Source of the DNA: Reticulitermes lucifugus
Taxonomy: Eukaryota; Arthropoda; Insecta; Blattodea; Rhinotermitidae
Direction: 5' to 3'
DNA: 64,000 bases
Assembly: GCA_026260175.1 (NCBI GenBank)
Contig: JAKCWW010000499.1
Span: 1-64,000 of the forward strand
Shown here: in pieces, positions 49,906 through 61,722 of the stretch
Numbering within the stretch: position 1 is the first letter of the stretch
How the letters are laid out: each line of letters starts with the position of its first letter
Translations under genes and position numbers: made by a program
The notes under the pieces: generated by a model
Databases searched by the model: none
What the model saw: only the letters and a program-made list of their open reading frames with translations
What the model was told of the DNA's origin: nothing

Positions 49906-50929
49906 AGAAAATGAAACAGACGCATATTTCAGGCATTTCTCTATGTCGAAAAGCAAAAGTAATGGATTTACAAATTGAAGCAAAGCGTGTGAGTGCAAAG
50001 AGAGCTACATTACATTATGAGAGCCAATAAATCCTTTGTGTGCGCAATCTATACGTCTGGGCCTGTTGTCCACAGACCTGTTCCTATATTCGTCTTCGTA
50101 TGTCGTTATGCTACAATTATGCCCTTATACGTGAACTGCAGCTGTGCCGATATATCACAGCAGAGTGACCAGCTACATCTTGAATCCCAACAGGCGCACT
50201 GACATTTCTTTTCGCCACCGCCTGGCTAGCCTGTGGGGCAAACACTCCTTCGTATCCAAAGGGTGCCTTTTGCTCCTTACCTTGAGTTGAAATTGTGGCA
50301 TCGTGAGCCTAACCACTGACCTCGCCCAGGGTCGTAGATCAAGAATGCATGGAGCCCCACATTCTTTCCTCCATATGTGATCATGGCGTGGTGCTTGGCC
50401 ACAAGGAAGACTTTGTCTTTTACTCGTACATTTACATTACACAAGGTGAATGTGTTTGTATAATGTAACATAAGCTTTAAAATCGTCAGTTATACCAGGG
50501 GAGACTTTATACTCCTTTCTGCTTGTTTTATACACAGGAAACATTCTAAATTCCAACATAAATACGTAAGTCAAAGATGAGATTTTTTTTTGCATTTACC
50601 GTAAATGATTCTGAATCATTCATTCAATGAGAAGTTATGATAGCAGAGATTACTTCCTTGTTGTATACGTATCCGCATTAATTTCAGGAGAAATTTGTCT
50701 CCCGTTTCCGGAAATGTTGAAGTTATTTATAACAATTGGAGACAAAAAATTACATTCGAAATTGGAAATTCCGAAATGACACGTTTATGCTGTTAAATCA
50801 AAGAAAAAGCCAGATTTATGAACAGATTCATAAAGATAATTCGAATCGTAATAAGTCTTTGCGGAGGAAGAGGAGGAGGATGAGGAGGAAGATTTTCCAA
50901 GCGTCAACATTGGTAAGGTCTCATGGGTA

Positions 50930-51100
50930 TTATTGATCTGTAGGAGAACGAAGACACTCCGAAAATTCTTACTTTAGTTGGGCCCCGTGCGCCACAATTC
51001 TTCTTCCGTGGATTCAAACCGGATTTCTGTTTGTGAGAGGCCTGACACTTCGCAAAGTACAACCGTGCGACCCTTGTTGACAGGTAACCGTCCGTCACCT
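50930..51100 (-). mobile_element. Possible tRNA-like SINE head
   Basis: The minus strand has GGTCGCACGGTTGTACTTTG and, about 40 bp on, a B-box-like CCGGTTTGAATCC. It could be an old SINE of another group; no second copy was seen. Confidence 0.35.
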
Positions 51101-53038
51101 TACGAAATATGGCATCGAATTGTACGTTTATAGAGCATACAATAAAGAGATGTCTGAATCCGGAAGCAGGAACATTACTCTGTCTTTTCTTACAGTGCCA
51201 CTAAAGTATACATTTAAGGATAATTCAGGCAACATTATCTTTTAATTGTCTGTTACAGCCTGGAGCTAATAAGACAGCCGTAAACGATATTTAAATTGAA
51301 GCCTGTGAAAAGTTGTAACTGTAACATCAGAGTCTTCCTTTGGACCCCCACAACGAATCTATTGTTCATAATAGTAAACATGTTCTATTGTAGTTACGAA
51401 GAATAGTATTCGGCGACTAATTGACCTTAATATTTCATTTCTTCTCCGTGGGAGTAGCGTATTAGCGTATCCAATTACCCAAACAATGAAGGCAAGACAA
51501 TTACTAATGTTGACACTGTCTGTCTTATATTGTGCATTCAAAAGACGTTCTAACATTTGTACGTGTGCCTCCACATCTCCGATTGTAAAAGAAACGTTGC
51601 GCTCTGTAATTGTACCTGATTTAATTAACATCAAGACAAGGTTAGGGTACAGTACGTCTGACATTCACTCTGTTTTCTAATGCTGTTCGTGTCATTTGTT
51701 ATTGTGAAATGCTTTTGCTAGTAAAATTTCGCTTGTGTGTTTTTGTGTGTATGAAACTTGCAGAACGCAGAGTGATATCTTATAGCGGGTGGACCTAAAA
51801 TTGCTGTGGTAGAAGTTAATAAACACAGCGTCATTTTTATATACTCAGTTGAAATGAAATGCGTTATGTAAACGGAGTGGTACAGTTGAAAAGTTATTAA
51901 CCACAGTGCGTTCATGTGCCTGAGGATTTTAAATATCTTGGAAACTTGTTTCCTGCCGCGTAAATTTACATGATTTTTTTTTCTCTCAGATAGTGTGCAG
52001 TTTGTATTATTATTGGTACATGAACTTTATTTCATTGTGATTGCTTTCATATAACGTACGTACATGTGTACGCTTTGTCTCTGTTTTTAAAGTTCTTTTA
52101 CTTGAATTGGTGAATTATGTCGCTTTAAAACACCCTGTAACAATTTTCTGCATCCCTGTATTACGTAAACAATGATAATGATTTACATGCACATAAGCAT
52201 ATATACTCATAGCGTGGGATTCTTTTCGTATTATCCAATCATAGTTAAAATTAGAGAGTTGTGATTTACTGCCTATATTGAGGGAGATTAATAAATTTGA
52301 ACTCGTAATCACAAACTGCATTCGACAGGCATCAAAATTCCCTTTTTTTTACTTATCGCTTGCGTGATGTCAAAATGAATGAACGCTAGTCGCCGTCATT
52401 CAGTTGTTATGATGACCCCCTTTTTATAATCAGGTTCGAAACAATGAATTCGATCACCATTTATTAGTCTTGTACGTGCGCACATTATGAAATTAGGGAA
52501 GTGATAATTGAAGTCAAATAAATTTCCAATGAAATTCTAATTAAATACGCGTTTCGAAATGTAATGTTTTATGAAATTTCACTTTATTATAGTCAGTACC
52601 AGTGGCTAGTCCATTATGTGTACTTTATTGGAAACATCTACTTTATTGCAGCTCCTATCAATTTAACTCGTAAACCAGTACTTCATGTGAGCATTAAGTA
52701 GCAGTTGTACTGTCCATTATTTATTGATTGTTGTTAAAATCGTTAGGGATATATAACTTCACTTATACTGAAACAAATACTACTGCTCGACATCTCACGT
52801 GATAAATCAGACAGTGACTTTGTAGTGCATGGTATGTACGATTCTCTATCAAGTACAGAGGTTATGCAGAATTCATTACAATGTCAGAAAACCATCCGAA
52901 TTCTGCAAAGAGAAGAATGATGGATGATGCGTTTATCTATCTTTTAAGTAATTTGAACGTCATTATGAAAAGTTGAAAGAATATTATTTGATTTGTGATT
53001 TGATGAGTATAAATGAGGATATGTATTGAAATAAAGAT

Positions 53039-53300
53039 TCAAGACTTCTGCGATGTTACACATTGTCGACTGATAAACTTATACCGACGCATTCCTGGAA
53101 GATTATTCTTGCTGGGCTGTTCCTCCTTGAACATGAAAGCACTACGAACCGGTAGACACGGCGTAGCATAACAAAAGACTTGAATATTCTGCAACACCGC
53201 GACGAAAGCGGCAAATTTCGCATGGTTTGACCTGCTTGTAAACCCTGCCAAATATTTTCACTCTGGGAAGACGGACACTTGCCAAAATTGGACACGGCGA
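53039..53300 (-). repeat. Dispersed repeat with coding-like remnant
   Basis: Two overlapping minus-strand frames contain IFKSFVMLRRVYRFVVLSC and GMRRYKFISRQCVTSQKS. This pattern is reminiscent of a dispersed repeat I associate with cockroach genomes (VMLRRVDWY...SQKT). Recognition is by memory only; family not named. Not a functional gene. Confidence 0.4.
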
Positions 53301-53348
53301 TACTGTGAAAGCAGTTAAGTCAAAAGTGTAGAACCAGAATTCCGTGTA

Positions 53349-53477
53349 TACAACTCTGTGTTATTCACAATAATCAGCTACATGTTTCGGCTTTTAACAA
53401 AACCATCGTCAGGCTGCATGATGGCTTTGTTACAAGCCGAAACATGTAGTTGATTTTGTTACAACTATAGAGTTGTA
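53349..53477. repeat. Foldback palindrome C with paired GAAACATGTAG motifs
   Basis: An inverted repeat of about 129 bp, from TACAACTCTGTG to TATAGAGTTGTA. Both arms contain GCCGAAACATGTAG pointing outward. On the minus strand the left arm reads CAGC, CTGACGA, a hairpin TTTTGTTAAAA within TGG/GCC, GAAA, CATG, TA, GCTG (53416 down to 53375). CAGC and GCTG are complementary. Confidence 0.92.
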
Positions 53478-56400
53478 TTTGCGTGACGTGTATTGGTCGT
53501 TTATAGAAACATACCGTAGAATATTGAAAATTTGTAATGGGGAAAAGACTTGCGGTGTTTTGAACAGTTTCTTTTCATAACGGGAAAGCTGAATAATATG
53601 TTTGTAGTTTGAATTATAAAAGAAGTTTCAGAGGTTGAAGCTTGCGATCCACTTGAAGTTGACTGGATTTTTCTGTACGTCTTTCATTTTACATTAATGA
53701 AGCATGATGAATGTTTATGAAAATGCAGTTTGTTATATTTGTACGGCATTCCATCTATCTGTATTGTGATATGTGACAAGAATCAGATAGTTCTTCATGG
53801 TAACATAAAATCACGGCCCCGTCTGACCAGGAGGGTCATCATATTTCAATATCATTGTATTTTAAAATATTCAATTAAAAATAGTTTAAACAAGAGGGAG
53901 AAAAAGTATTCCGTAAAGGTTGATTTTGTGTGTGTTTAATTATTAACAGTAATTGTGCATTATTCCGTTTAAGAAAGTCGTGTAAAAATGCTATAACCCG
54001 TTCTTGGTTCACGAAAGACGTATCACACTTTGTTTGTATAGAAATGTCAAGCCAATAAAAAAATAGATACGAGCCCCTCACCCCTCCTCTTCTAGGTAAA
54101 TGACTGTGAATCTCAGGTTATATAGTAGAATACTGGGTATCGCCACTCTCATTGGTTTCTGGTTTCGCCGTCGCACTCAAGAGTCACATACACTGCATAC
54201 CTCCACAGAAGTTCATAATGGCTGGAATAAATCCTGCGGTTGAATCATTCGTCCAGCTGGAGCTGAGTATGTGTAATCGATTTCTAGGGAACTGCCTTGT
54301 GCAATCATTAAAAATACATACGTGTACATTACGTGCACGCATACGCACATACAGCTGTTGTCTCAACACGCATTCGCACCTGCTCAGAACGCTTGTGTTT
54401 CATAATATGAAGTAACGGATTTAACCTATCAGTGTGTATCTTGTAGTGAATTTAATGAAACTTTCTAAGCTATTCAGGACTCCGCTTCTCTTCAGACCAT
54501 CAGGACCATAAATTTTAAGAATTATTGATGCATAAGGAAATATAATAAAGTGGAAAGTTTTGTTCCGTGCTGAGATAGTCCGATGTCTGTGCCTGTACTT
54601 CGCAGTAAGTCTTATTTTCACCTTAGTGTTCTCCCCTGCCACTCTGTATCTTTGTTTCGATAGGAATGTAGTAAAACAAAATACGTGTGCCTAATTTTGT
54701 TCAGGTTTGTGTATGACTGTGTAAATGAAAGGACAATTTCGTCCCCAGTAGTGATCGAAGCCACTGGAAAATGAGTCAGAAAGTCCGTTTCGTTCAATTT
54801 AATTATCCAGTTTTCAAAACGCATATTTTTTTTAGTACCTGTAATGTCACTACGTGTATAAACGCAGATGAAATACGGATTTAAAGGATTCTGACGGTTG
54901 TGTATTTTTAACATACGTGAGTGACATTTTGTACGTCTTTCCAGACTACAAACTCATAATGTTCCAGAGAATGGATCTGTCTCCATCTCTAGGTGGAAAG
55001 AGGAGAGGGAGAACCTATTGTGGTGGGCCCTTTAGAAAGAGCTATTCTTTATACTTGGACATGTGATGTGAAATAACTCTTGGTATAATATCCTTTAAAA
55101 TAATCTGAAAACAATGAAATACATATCTGATAATGCCGGCTGAATGGAAATATTGTACGTCAAGTAAAAACAAAATTGTTCAAGGGACTAATTGTAGTAC
55201 GTATATTTGTATAAAAGTTTAGTCTTCCCGAAAGTAAAGTGACTAAAAATGTTCCCTGCTCTTGTAATTGTATACTATACATACATATTTAACAAACTTT
55301 CATAAGGGCCTAGTGTCCATGTGACCTCAGAAGTTTGCATGACCGTCACGCTATTTTGGATTGCTGTGGGAGTGCAATTTTCTTACCAACAGCCTCCGTT
55401 TGCTTCAAAGGTACGTAAAATTCGTAACAAATTAAACGGGCATGAGTAGGTAATTCCATCGCAGGAGATTGGTCACCACTTTCAGCGACATGACCTGCTT
55501 TATGCAGCTATTGTAATATACATAAAACATATATAATATGGGTCTTTAGAATGTTTATTGATGACTCTTAACGCGAATGGATAGAAATTCTAGAATATTT
55601 GACGGTTTGGAATCTTAAGTGAAGACATCTTAAAATAATAATAAAATTTATGCATTATCATAAGGATTGCCATTTATCAAGGTTCATAAGAATTTTCCAG
55701 AAGACAACTAGTTTCTGCATGGTTAATACATAAGGAAAATTCTTATTAAAAGAAATCAAAATCAAAGTAACTGGACACATCTAAAGTTCAGGTCATGCAT
55801 ATCATATTTCACCCAAATAGGTTCTGTAATTTTGGGGCTATTACTGACGGAGAAATATGACGAAACTATTAAGTGGTTATCAAAAGGTTTTCGGGAAGCG
55901 CCCGTAAAATGGATTCTGGGTATCGATATTTGAAATCATCGTATCATGAGAACTGGCCAGTTAATTTGAAGTAACTGCAGTAGCATGCAGGGAGCATACA
56001 TAATTCTCTATATGAGTAGAGGGCGGGCTTTTATGAACGCTTTGATGAACCTTCGGGTTCTATACAAGACAGGGAATTTCTTGGCTAACATTTAAAGGAT
56101 TTTGCTTTATGTGGTTAGTTACATTTGTAGATGATGTAATTTGAGGGATGTTATAATACTGAGCAAGTCAGCTGTCAGTTATTCTGTTTGTGTACGACTA
56201 GCGCTTCTATCTGTGTGTAATCACTTTACATCAGATAGTGTCAACGCAAACTGTTCAAGTCATTTTGTTGTAAGGGATAATGAACCTAAGGAGTGATACT
56301 GAAAGCCAAGTTGTAACAGAGTTGTACACAATGGAGAGCATTGTAACAGTAGTATATAAGAAGCCACGGGAAGTTGGAACAATAGAACACGGGCACTGAC

Positions 56401-56551
56401 GGTGGGGGAGAGTTCCGAACTACTGTAGTTTGTGTCCATGGGGAATCAGAGGGGAAAGTTACCATTGGAGTGCTGACGAACCATATAAAGTCAAGTGTAT
56501 AATTGATTTGACGTTACCAACATTTGTACAACTGGCAAATGTTTGTTATTA

Positions 56552-56865
56552 CAGTGAATCCTCTGTAATCCGGACCCTGGTAATGCAGATCGCCGGTGGT
56601 TCGGAAAATTTTGGGCTAAATAGAGTCCAATACTTCCCATTGAAACTATTATTACAGTACATTACTACTACTACTATTATTATTATTATTATCATTATTT
56701 TATACTCTTAGGTGCATTATTCCGGCCTTACAGAGCTTTTCTTTAGCATTGACAGATATTTTGTATGTTACCCATACCACGGAATTTTTTCCTCGATGAT
56801 CCGGATTCCCAGGTAATATGGGCCACCCCTCCCCCCTTATAGTCCGGATGACCGAGGGATTACCG
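56552..56865. mobile_element. pogo/Tigger-like MITE
   Basis: The left terminus CAGTGAATCCTCTGTAATCC GGAC and the right terminus, read on the minus strand, CGGTAATCCCTCGGTCATCC GGAC form an imperfect terminal inverted repeat of about 24 bp. A TA dinucleotide flanks each side (56550-56551, 56866-56867). The sequence TCnGTnATCCGGA is characteristic of pogo/Tigger ends. About 314 bp, no transposase, with an internal TAT/ATT microsatellite (about 56660-56700). Confidence 0.85.
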
Positions 56866-59800
56866 TATTTTGTTAGTTAGATTAATTAGGATACTTTGTG
56901 TTAATGCTTTAACTGTCACAATTAAATGTTGTCATTTATCAACATTGCTGATTATGTGGCATGTGCTTTTCGGCTTCATAGTTGATATTCCATATCTACT
57001 TATGTGGACGTATTTACTTGTATATTCACGATTATACACTTACCTTTAACACTGAATTATATAAAGCATTAAACAACATTTTTCTCACAAAAAGTAAGAA
57101 TTTTGTGGAAAAATTAAAGAAAACTCAAAAGTTAAACAATCTGTAATATGAAAAGTTTTCGTCAGTATTTTATTAACTTCTCTGGACACGTTACCTTTTC
57201 CTAATTACACTGCTCCCGCTAATATACTGCTTTTACGAAGTGACCACAGAAGAGGAAGTAACAACTATAATAAAGACGAAACAGTTAATGTGGTATTTTC
57301 TTAACGGCCGTGTCTCGATGTGAAATCAGGTGCTACATTTTTCTTAGTCATGATCAAAGTGAACGAGGAGTCTGTGCGGAAGTTTGGATAGACAATTTCA
57401 TTTTTGTTGCGCCTCGTGATTGTAATTGGAAAACACACAAATCCCTGTTACTGGTTAGATCCTTGTCGTGTTTAACCATGTTTTCCCCACTTACTGACGC
57501 AGATTACTGCACCTGCCGACTTCCTGCGACTAGTGTTTTGAATGGCATTTTGTAAGGTTACGTTCCGTGCTTGAGACCACTTGCTACCCACCATGAGGAA
57601 CCGTATTATGAATAAGAAAACAGAGAGGGCTGTAACGATTGAAATACTAGTTTCGTTTTAATAAAAATGTCTAAAAATAATTCCAGTAATATTTCCACCC
57701 TCCAACCATCCTACACAATTCCCCATATATCACATCTCTCCATGAATCTAGGCAAAGCCAAGAGGCAGTCCCATAAACTTTAATATACACCAGGCGAAAT
57801 ATAGCCTACAGAAAAAGGAAATAGTTGAACGACAAATGCACAGTTGACATTTACAATATAGTTTTTCGTGGCAGCAAGAGAAAAAGCATATAAAACTAGA
57901 TAGATATCCCTGGCGTCATTTTCCTGGTTGGTTGAATATGGCTGCACGAAGGGTTGGCTGGCTTGACTAGTGGGTAGACGGGGATAGAGGACAGGAAATA
58001 AAATGGCAGCGCCAACAAACCCCGCCGGGGTGTTATTGGTTCATTGCTGGAGCTCGAGGGTCCCTATCCTGTAACGTTTGTGCCACTACAGTAGACCTAC
58101 TGTGTTGTAGCAGAAGCTGCGGGGGTTCAAAACCAAGGGGATGCTTCCAGATATTTCAATATACGGGTGTAAAGCTTTGGTGTTTTACCCCCACTCATCA
58201 CACACAATTCCAATCCTCTTACCAAACGCTCCGTATAAACATAAACAGAATCATGACTCTTCCTATTTTAGAATTGTCGTTCTTCATATCAGGGGTTTTA
58301 CCACCCGTGGACTTTTGAAGACATTTCACTGGAGGGTGGAGGAAGGAGTGTTATGTGCATTGGGAATGACTCAGCGAAATGCTTCCCGCTCTTGTATTTT
58401 CACTTTTGTATGTGGGATTCGTTATCCTGTGAACTTAGAGGGTCTCTAGACAGATTTGATTGAATTGGGGAAAATATTGCTTTAATAAGAATACAACCTC
58501 TTGATGTATACTCGAGGCATTTCCTCTTTTATTACGGCGTCTGCCGTACATAACTTTATGGCATAATATAAAAGGGTGACGTGATGCACTGACATCCAGC
58601 AAGCTCTAAGAGACCAGGTGAAATTTGTTTTTTATTGTTTAATGGGAACATAAAACTGCTTTTATGTTCAGAAGGTTTGACTTCCCGTATAGCGAGTCCA
58701 AGAGAATTTCAGACTTCTGGACTGCGTTGAATTTGATAATTCTGTGCTCACGTCAGGATGTGCGATTCGAATGTTAGTGTGTAGGAGTAGCTGTTCTTAA
58801 AAATCTTCATTACTGCAGCTTCAGTTGAGATGTTTCCTCTAATTTTGAAAAAAAAGGTAATGAAATTCAAGTCATAATATTTCCTTATTTTATTCTATTT
58901 TTTGTGATTTATTTAAAAACCATGTCGGTACGTTCTACTGTATTTTGTCACATGTTAGGGCGATCAGTGAATAATTGATTTGAAGAGATTTGGAAGGTTG
59001 AAATTGTGATGTATTTTAATGTACTGACTAGGATTTTGACTGGAGACTGCAGAAAACAACGAAACATCTTATTCAGGATAGCTGGTGTTCGAATCACAAT
59101 TTGAGCCTAGTACCTTCAGAATACGTACCAGGTGTGGGAAACACTCTACTCCGATATCTGTTAAAATCGTGGCAGCTTGCCAAAAATTGTTTGCATCTCT
59201 GTGATCATGTGTAGATTTATGTGACACGTTGTTGCAGCATCTTTTCTTTCATGATTTTGAAGGTCTTGAAATAATTAAAATTTGAGTACACAGACAAACT
59301 ACATTGACTCAAGTTTCATGCAAAATTTGTAGTACTTAATTAAATATACCTTTTACATTTAATGTTATACAAGTTCTGTTCAATGTATCGTTTCTGAAAA
59401 AAAAAACGATGAAATTCAATTTGACTGTCACATATTTGAACGTACCTATATTTGAAACAAACTTATATAGAATTCCTTCCACAACCTGTAACGTAGGCAT
59501 TAAATATCGAATATAATAAAAATCTGTTAATTTTTTTTCGGAGATGTATGCGAAATGAGATAATGAAAGACGGAATGACACACTATCCGATTATACCTTC
59601 ATTTTTTTCCACTTTATGCAAAATATTTAAAAGAGTATATTTAGTAATCTGACGATTGCCTCCGTCCGCTAACGTCCGGTTCTTCCCCTGTGTGCATTCA
59701 TTCACATGATCCTCCTGTATAATTATATACATCTATACATAACCCTGTAACAATTTTCAAGCATAGACTAATTTTATTTTACTTTTTAACTGGTTTTACT

Positions 59801-60765
59801 TAAGCTCCTCACTATTGTGTAACTGTTTATAATAATTCAGTGATAACTGCATGTACCACCTGCTGTTACATTTAAAAACTCTTACATTTTACACGGAGCA
59901 TTTCCTTACTCGTGCGCGTTTCGCATGAGTTTTGTGATAAACATCAATTATTCCCCTAACAGCATTAAACGGCTGTTCTTTATAATGACGAAGGAGTTAG
60001 TTGTCTGTGACGTATGAACTCAGTACTTGTACTTATGTCACATGAATTTCAGTCTTGAAAGGTTAATGGATCTTTTTTCCCGTTCTTGCATGTGCGATAG
60101 GGAAGTTCTGATATTTTAAAATATATTCCGAAATATTATATAGAAATAAAGAGTAATTCATTAAATAAGTCTAAGATATAAAATATAATTAAATTTACAA
60201 TAAAACAGGATACAGGCGCTTAAGCTAAACTGTAATGTTGTGCATTATCGGTCCATCTTGAGTCATACTCCATGTATTGTATGTCATCAATCATAAAAGA
60301 GTGACAGGATAACAAACTGCTAATAGCTAACACATGTTACAGGATGCTAATTACGGTTTTCGTGTGAGGATACCGTTAATTATTCATTAAGCACCCGTAC
60401 ACTGTGATTATTATGGCCACCAGTAGGACTTAATGTGCAAGTTGTGGCACAAAAATATCGAGCTTGGTCATCCAGGACTACCAACAAACGATTTCAGGAA
60501 AGTAACTTAAGGCCGGAATCTAATTTTGCCATGTCTTCATCAGTCAACCATTTGCATGAATGTGGTGTTGGCTTGATAGTTCATAAAGACGCGTTTTATT
60601 AATAAACGTAGACTTACTTGTTCTATTAGATAGATAGAGACCTCATGGTCGGTATTTTTCCCAAAGGTCTCTGAGAGTTTTATGTTTGTGTTATTTCAGG
60701 AGAATAAACACATATTGGGATTTCTTTCTTTCCAGAAAAACGGTTGACAATAACATCCACTACAG

Positions 60766-61034
60766 GGCCGTGCCATGGCTCAGGAGGTTAGTCGCCGCCC
60801 TGTCACTGCAAAGGCCCGGGTTTGATCCCGGTTCGGTCCGTGTGGGATTTGTGGCACTGGGACAGGTTTTTCCCCGAGTACTTCGGTTTATCCCTGTCAC
60901 TTTCATTCCACCGGTGCTCCATTACAAGGAAAAACGAAGAAAAACTATCATCTTCATCACAGGGTTGCACAATAAGCCTCAATGCTGCGGTGCGTCCGTA
61001 GCACCTGCTGCGGGGCCCTTCACCACAAAAGAAA
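60766..61034 (+). mobile_element. tRNA-derived SINE, group 3 (copy 2)
   Basis: Head GGCCGTGCCATGGCTCAGGA, B-box-like GGTTTGATCCCGG, body ACTTCGGTTTATCCCTGTCA and AGGGTTGCACAATAAGCCTC, ending GGGCCCTTCACCACAAAAGA. A short possible duplication ATCCACT lies at 60755-60761 and 61035-61041. The frames at 60686-61132 and 60803-61045 are SINE-derived. Confidence 0.9.
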
Positions 61035-61419
61035 ATCCACTTCATGTGGTCAACAATATGTCCCTTTTGTTACTGGCAGACATTTTCTACAAAAATGGTA
61101 TTGTAACACCGCGAAAGTACACATGGAAATGAAAATGTTTAAAGCACTACGTAAGCAGAGTTTTCTTTTTCTGAAGATTAAAACAAATTTTGTGCTGACT
61201 CGTTTAAACATTTAACTTTCGTTATTCGATATGTATAATGAAAATTCGGGTCCACTACATGCACTGATAGTCAGCATGTCTTTAACGTGTTTTAAGATTA
61301 TAGCACTCATACCTTTAGTCATTATCATCTAACTCAAAATGTTTTACCTTCCATCATGATACAAGCGTTCTTAAAAAGCATGGCCTAAAGCTAAACACAA
61401 GAATTTGCATTCGTTTACT

Positions 61420-61585
61420 CTTTTAAACACTGCGCTACAAGCCGGAACGCCGCGGGTTCGATTCCCGATGTTGTCATTGGAATTTTTCATTGACATAATC
61501 GTTTCGGTGGCACTATGGCTCTGGGGTCGACTCAGCCTCTAACAGAAGTGAGTACCAGGAATATTTCCTGGGGGTAAAGGCGGCC
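61420..61585 (+). mobile_element. SINE, group 2, left of assembly gap
   Basis: Contains the head GCGCTACAAGCCGGAACGCC, B-box GGGTTCGATTCCCGATG, then TTTTTCATTGACATAATCGT and core CCTGGGGGTAAAGGCGGCC, running into the gap. It supplies the tRNA-like head that the copies at 21.8 and 29.8 kb lack. Confidence 0.88.
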
Positions 61586-61658
61586 NNNNNNNNNNNNNNN
61601 NNNNNNNNNNNNNNNNNNNNNNNNNNNNNNNNNNNNNNNNNNNNNNNNNNNNNNNNNN
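61586..61658. other. Assembly gap (73 N)
   Basis: Unknown bases between two converging copies of the same SINE. The length may be an estimate. Frames drawn across it are meaningless. Confidence 0.99.
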
Positions 61659-61722
61659 TTAATTCCAATGACACCATCGGGAATCGAACCCGCGACGTTC
61701 CGGTTTGTAGCGTAGTGCCTAT
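61659..61722 (-). mobile_element. SINE, group 2, right of assembly gap (inverted)
   Basis: The minus strand reads GCGCTAC-like ACGCTACAAACCGGAACGTC, then GCGGGTTCGATTCCCGATG and GTGTCATTGGAATTA, pairing with the head of the copy left of the gap. Confidence 0.85.

Noticed and set aside
60686-61132. 148-codon plus-strand frame
   Set aside because: Runs through a group 3 SINE with an A-box and B-box; not a protein gene.
61430-61722. tRNA genes suggested by B-box sequences such as GGGTTCGATTCCCGATG
   Set aside because: The upstream halves do not form a complete cloverleaf and the sequences continue into SINE bodies; they are tRNA-derived SINE heads.
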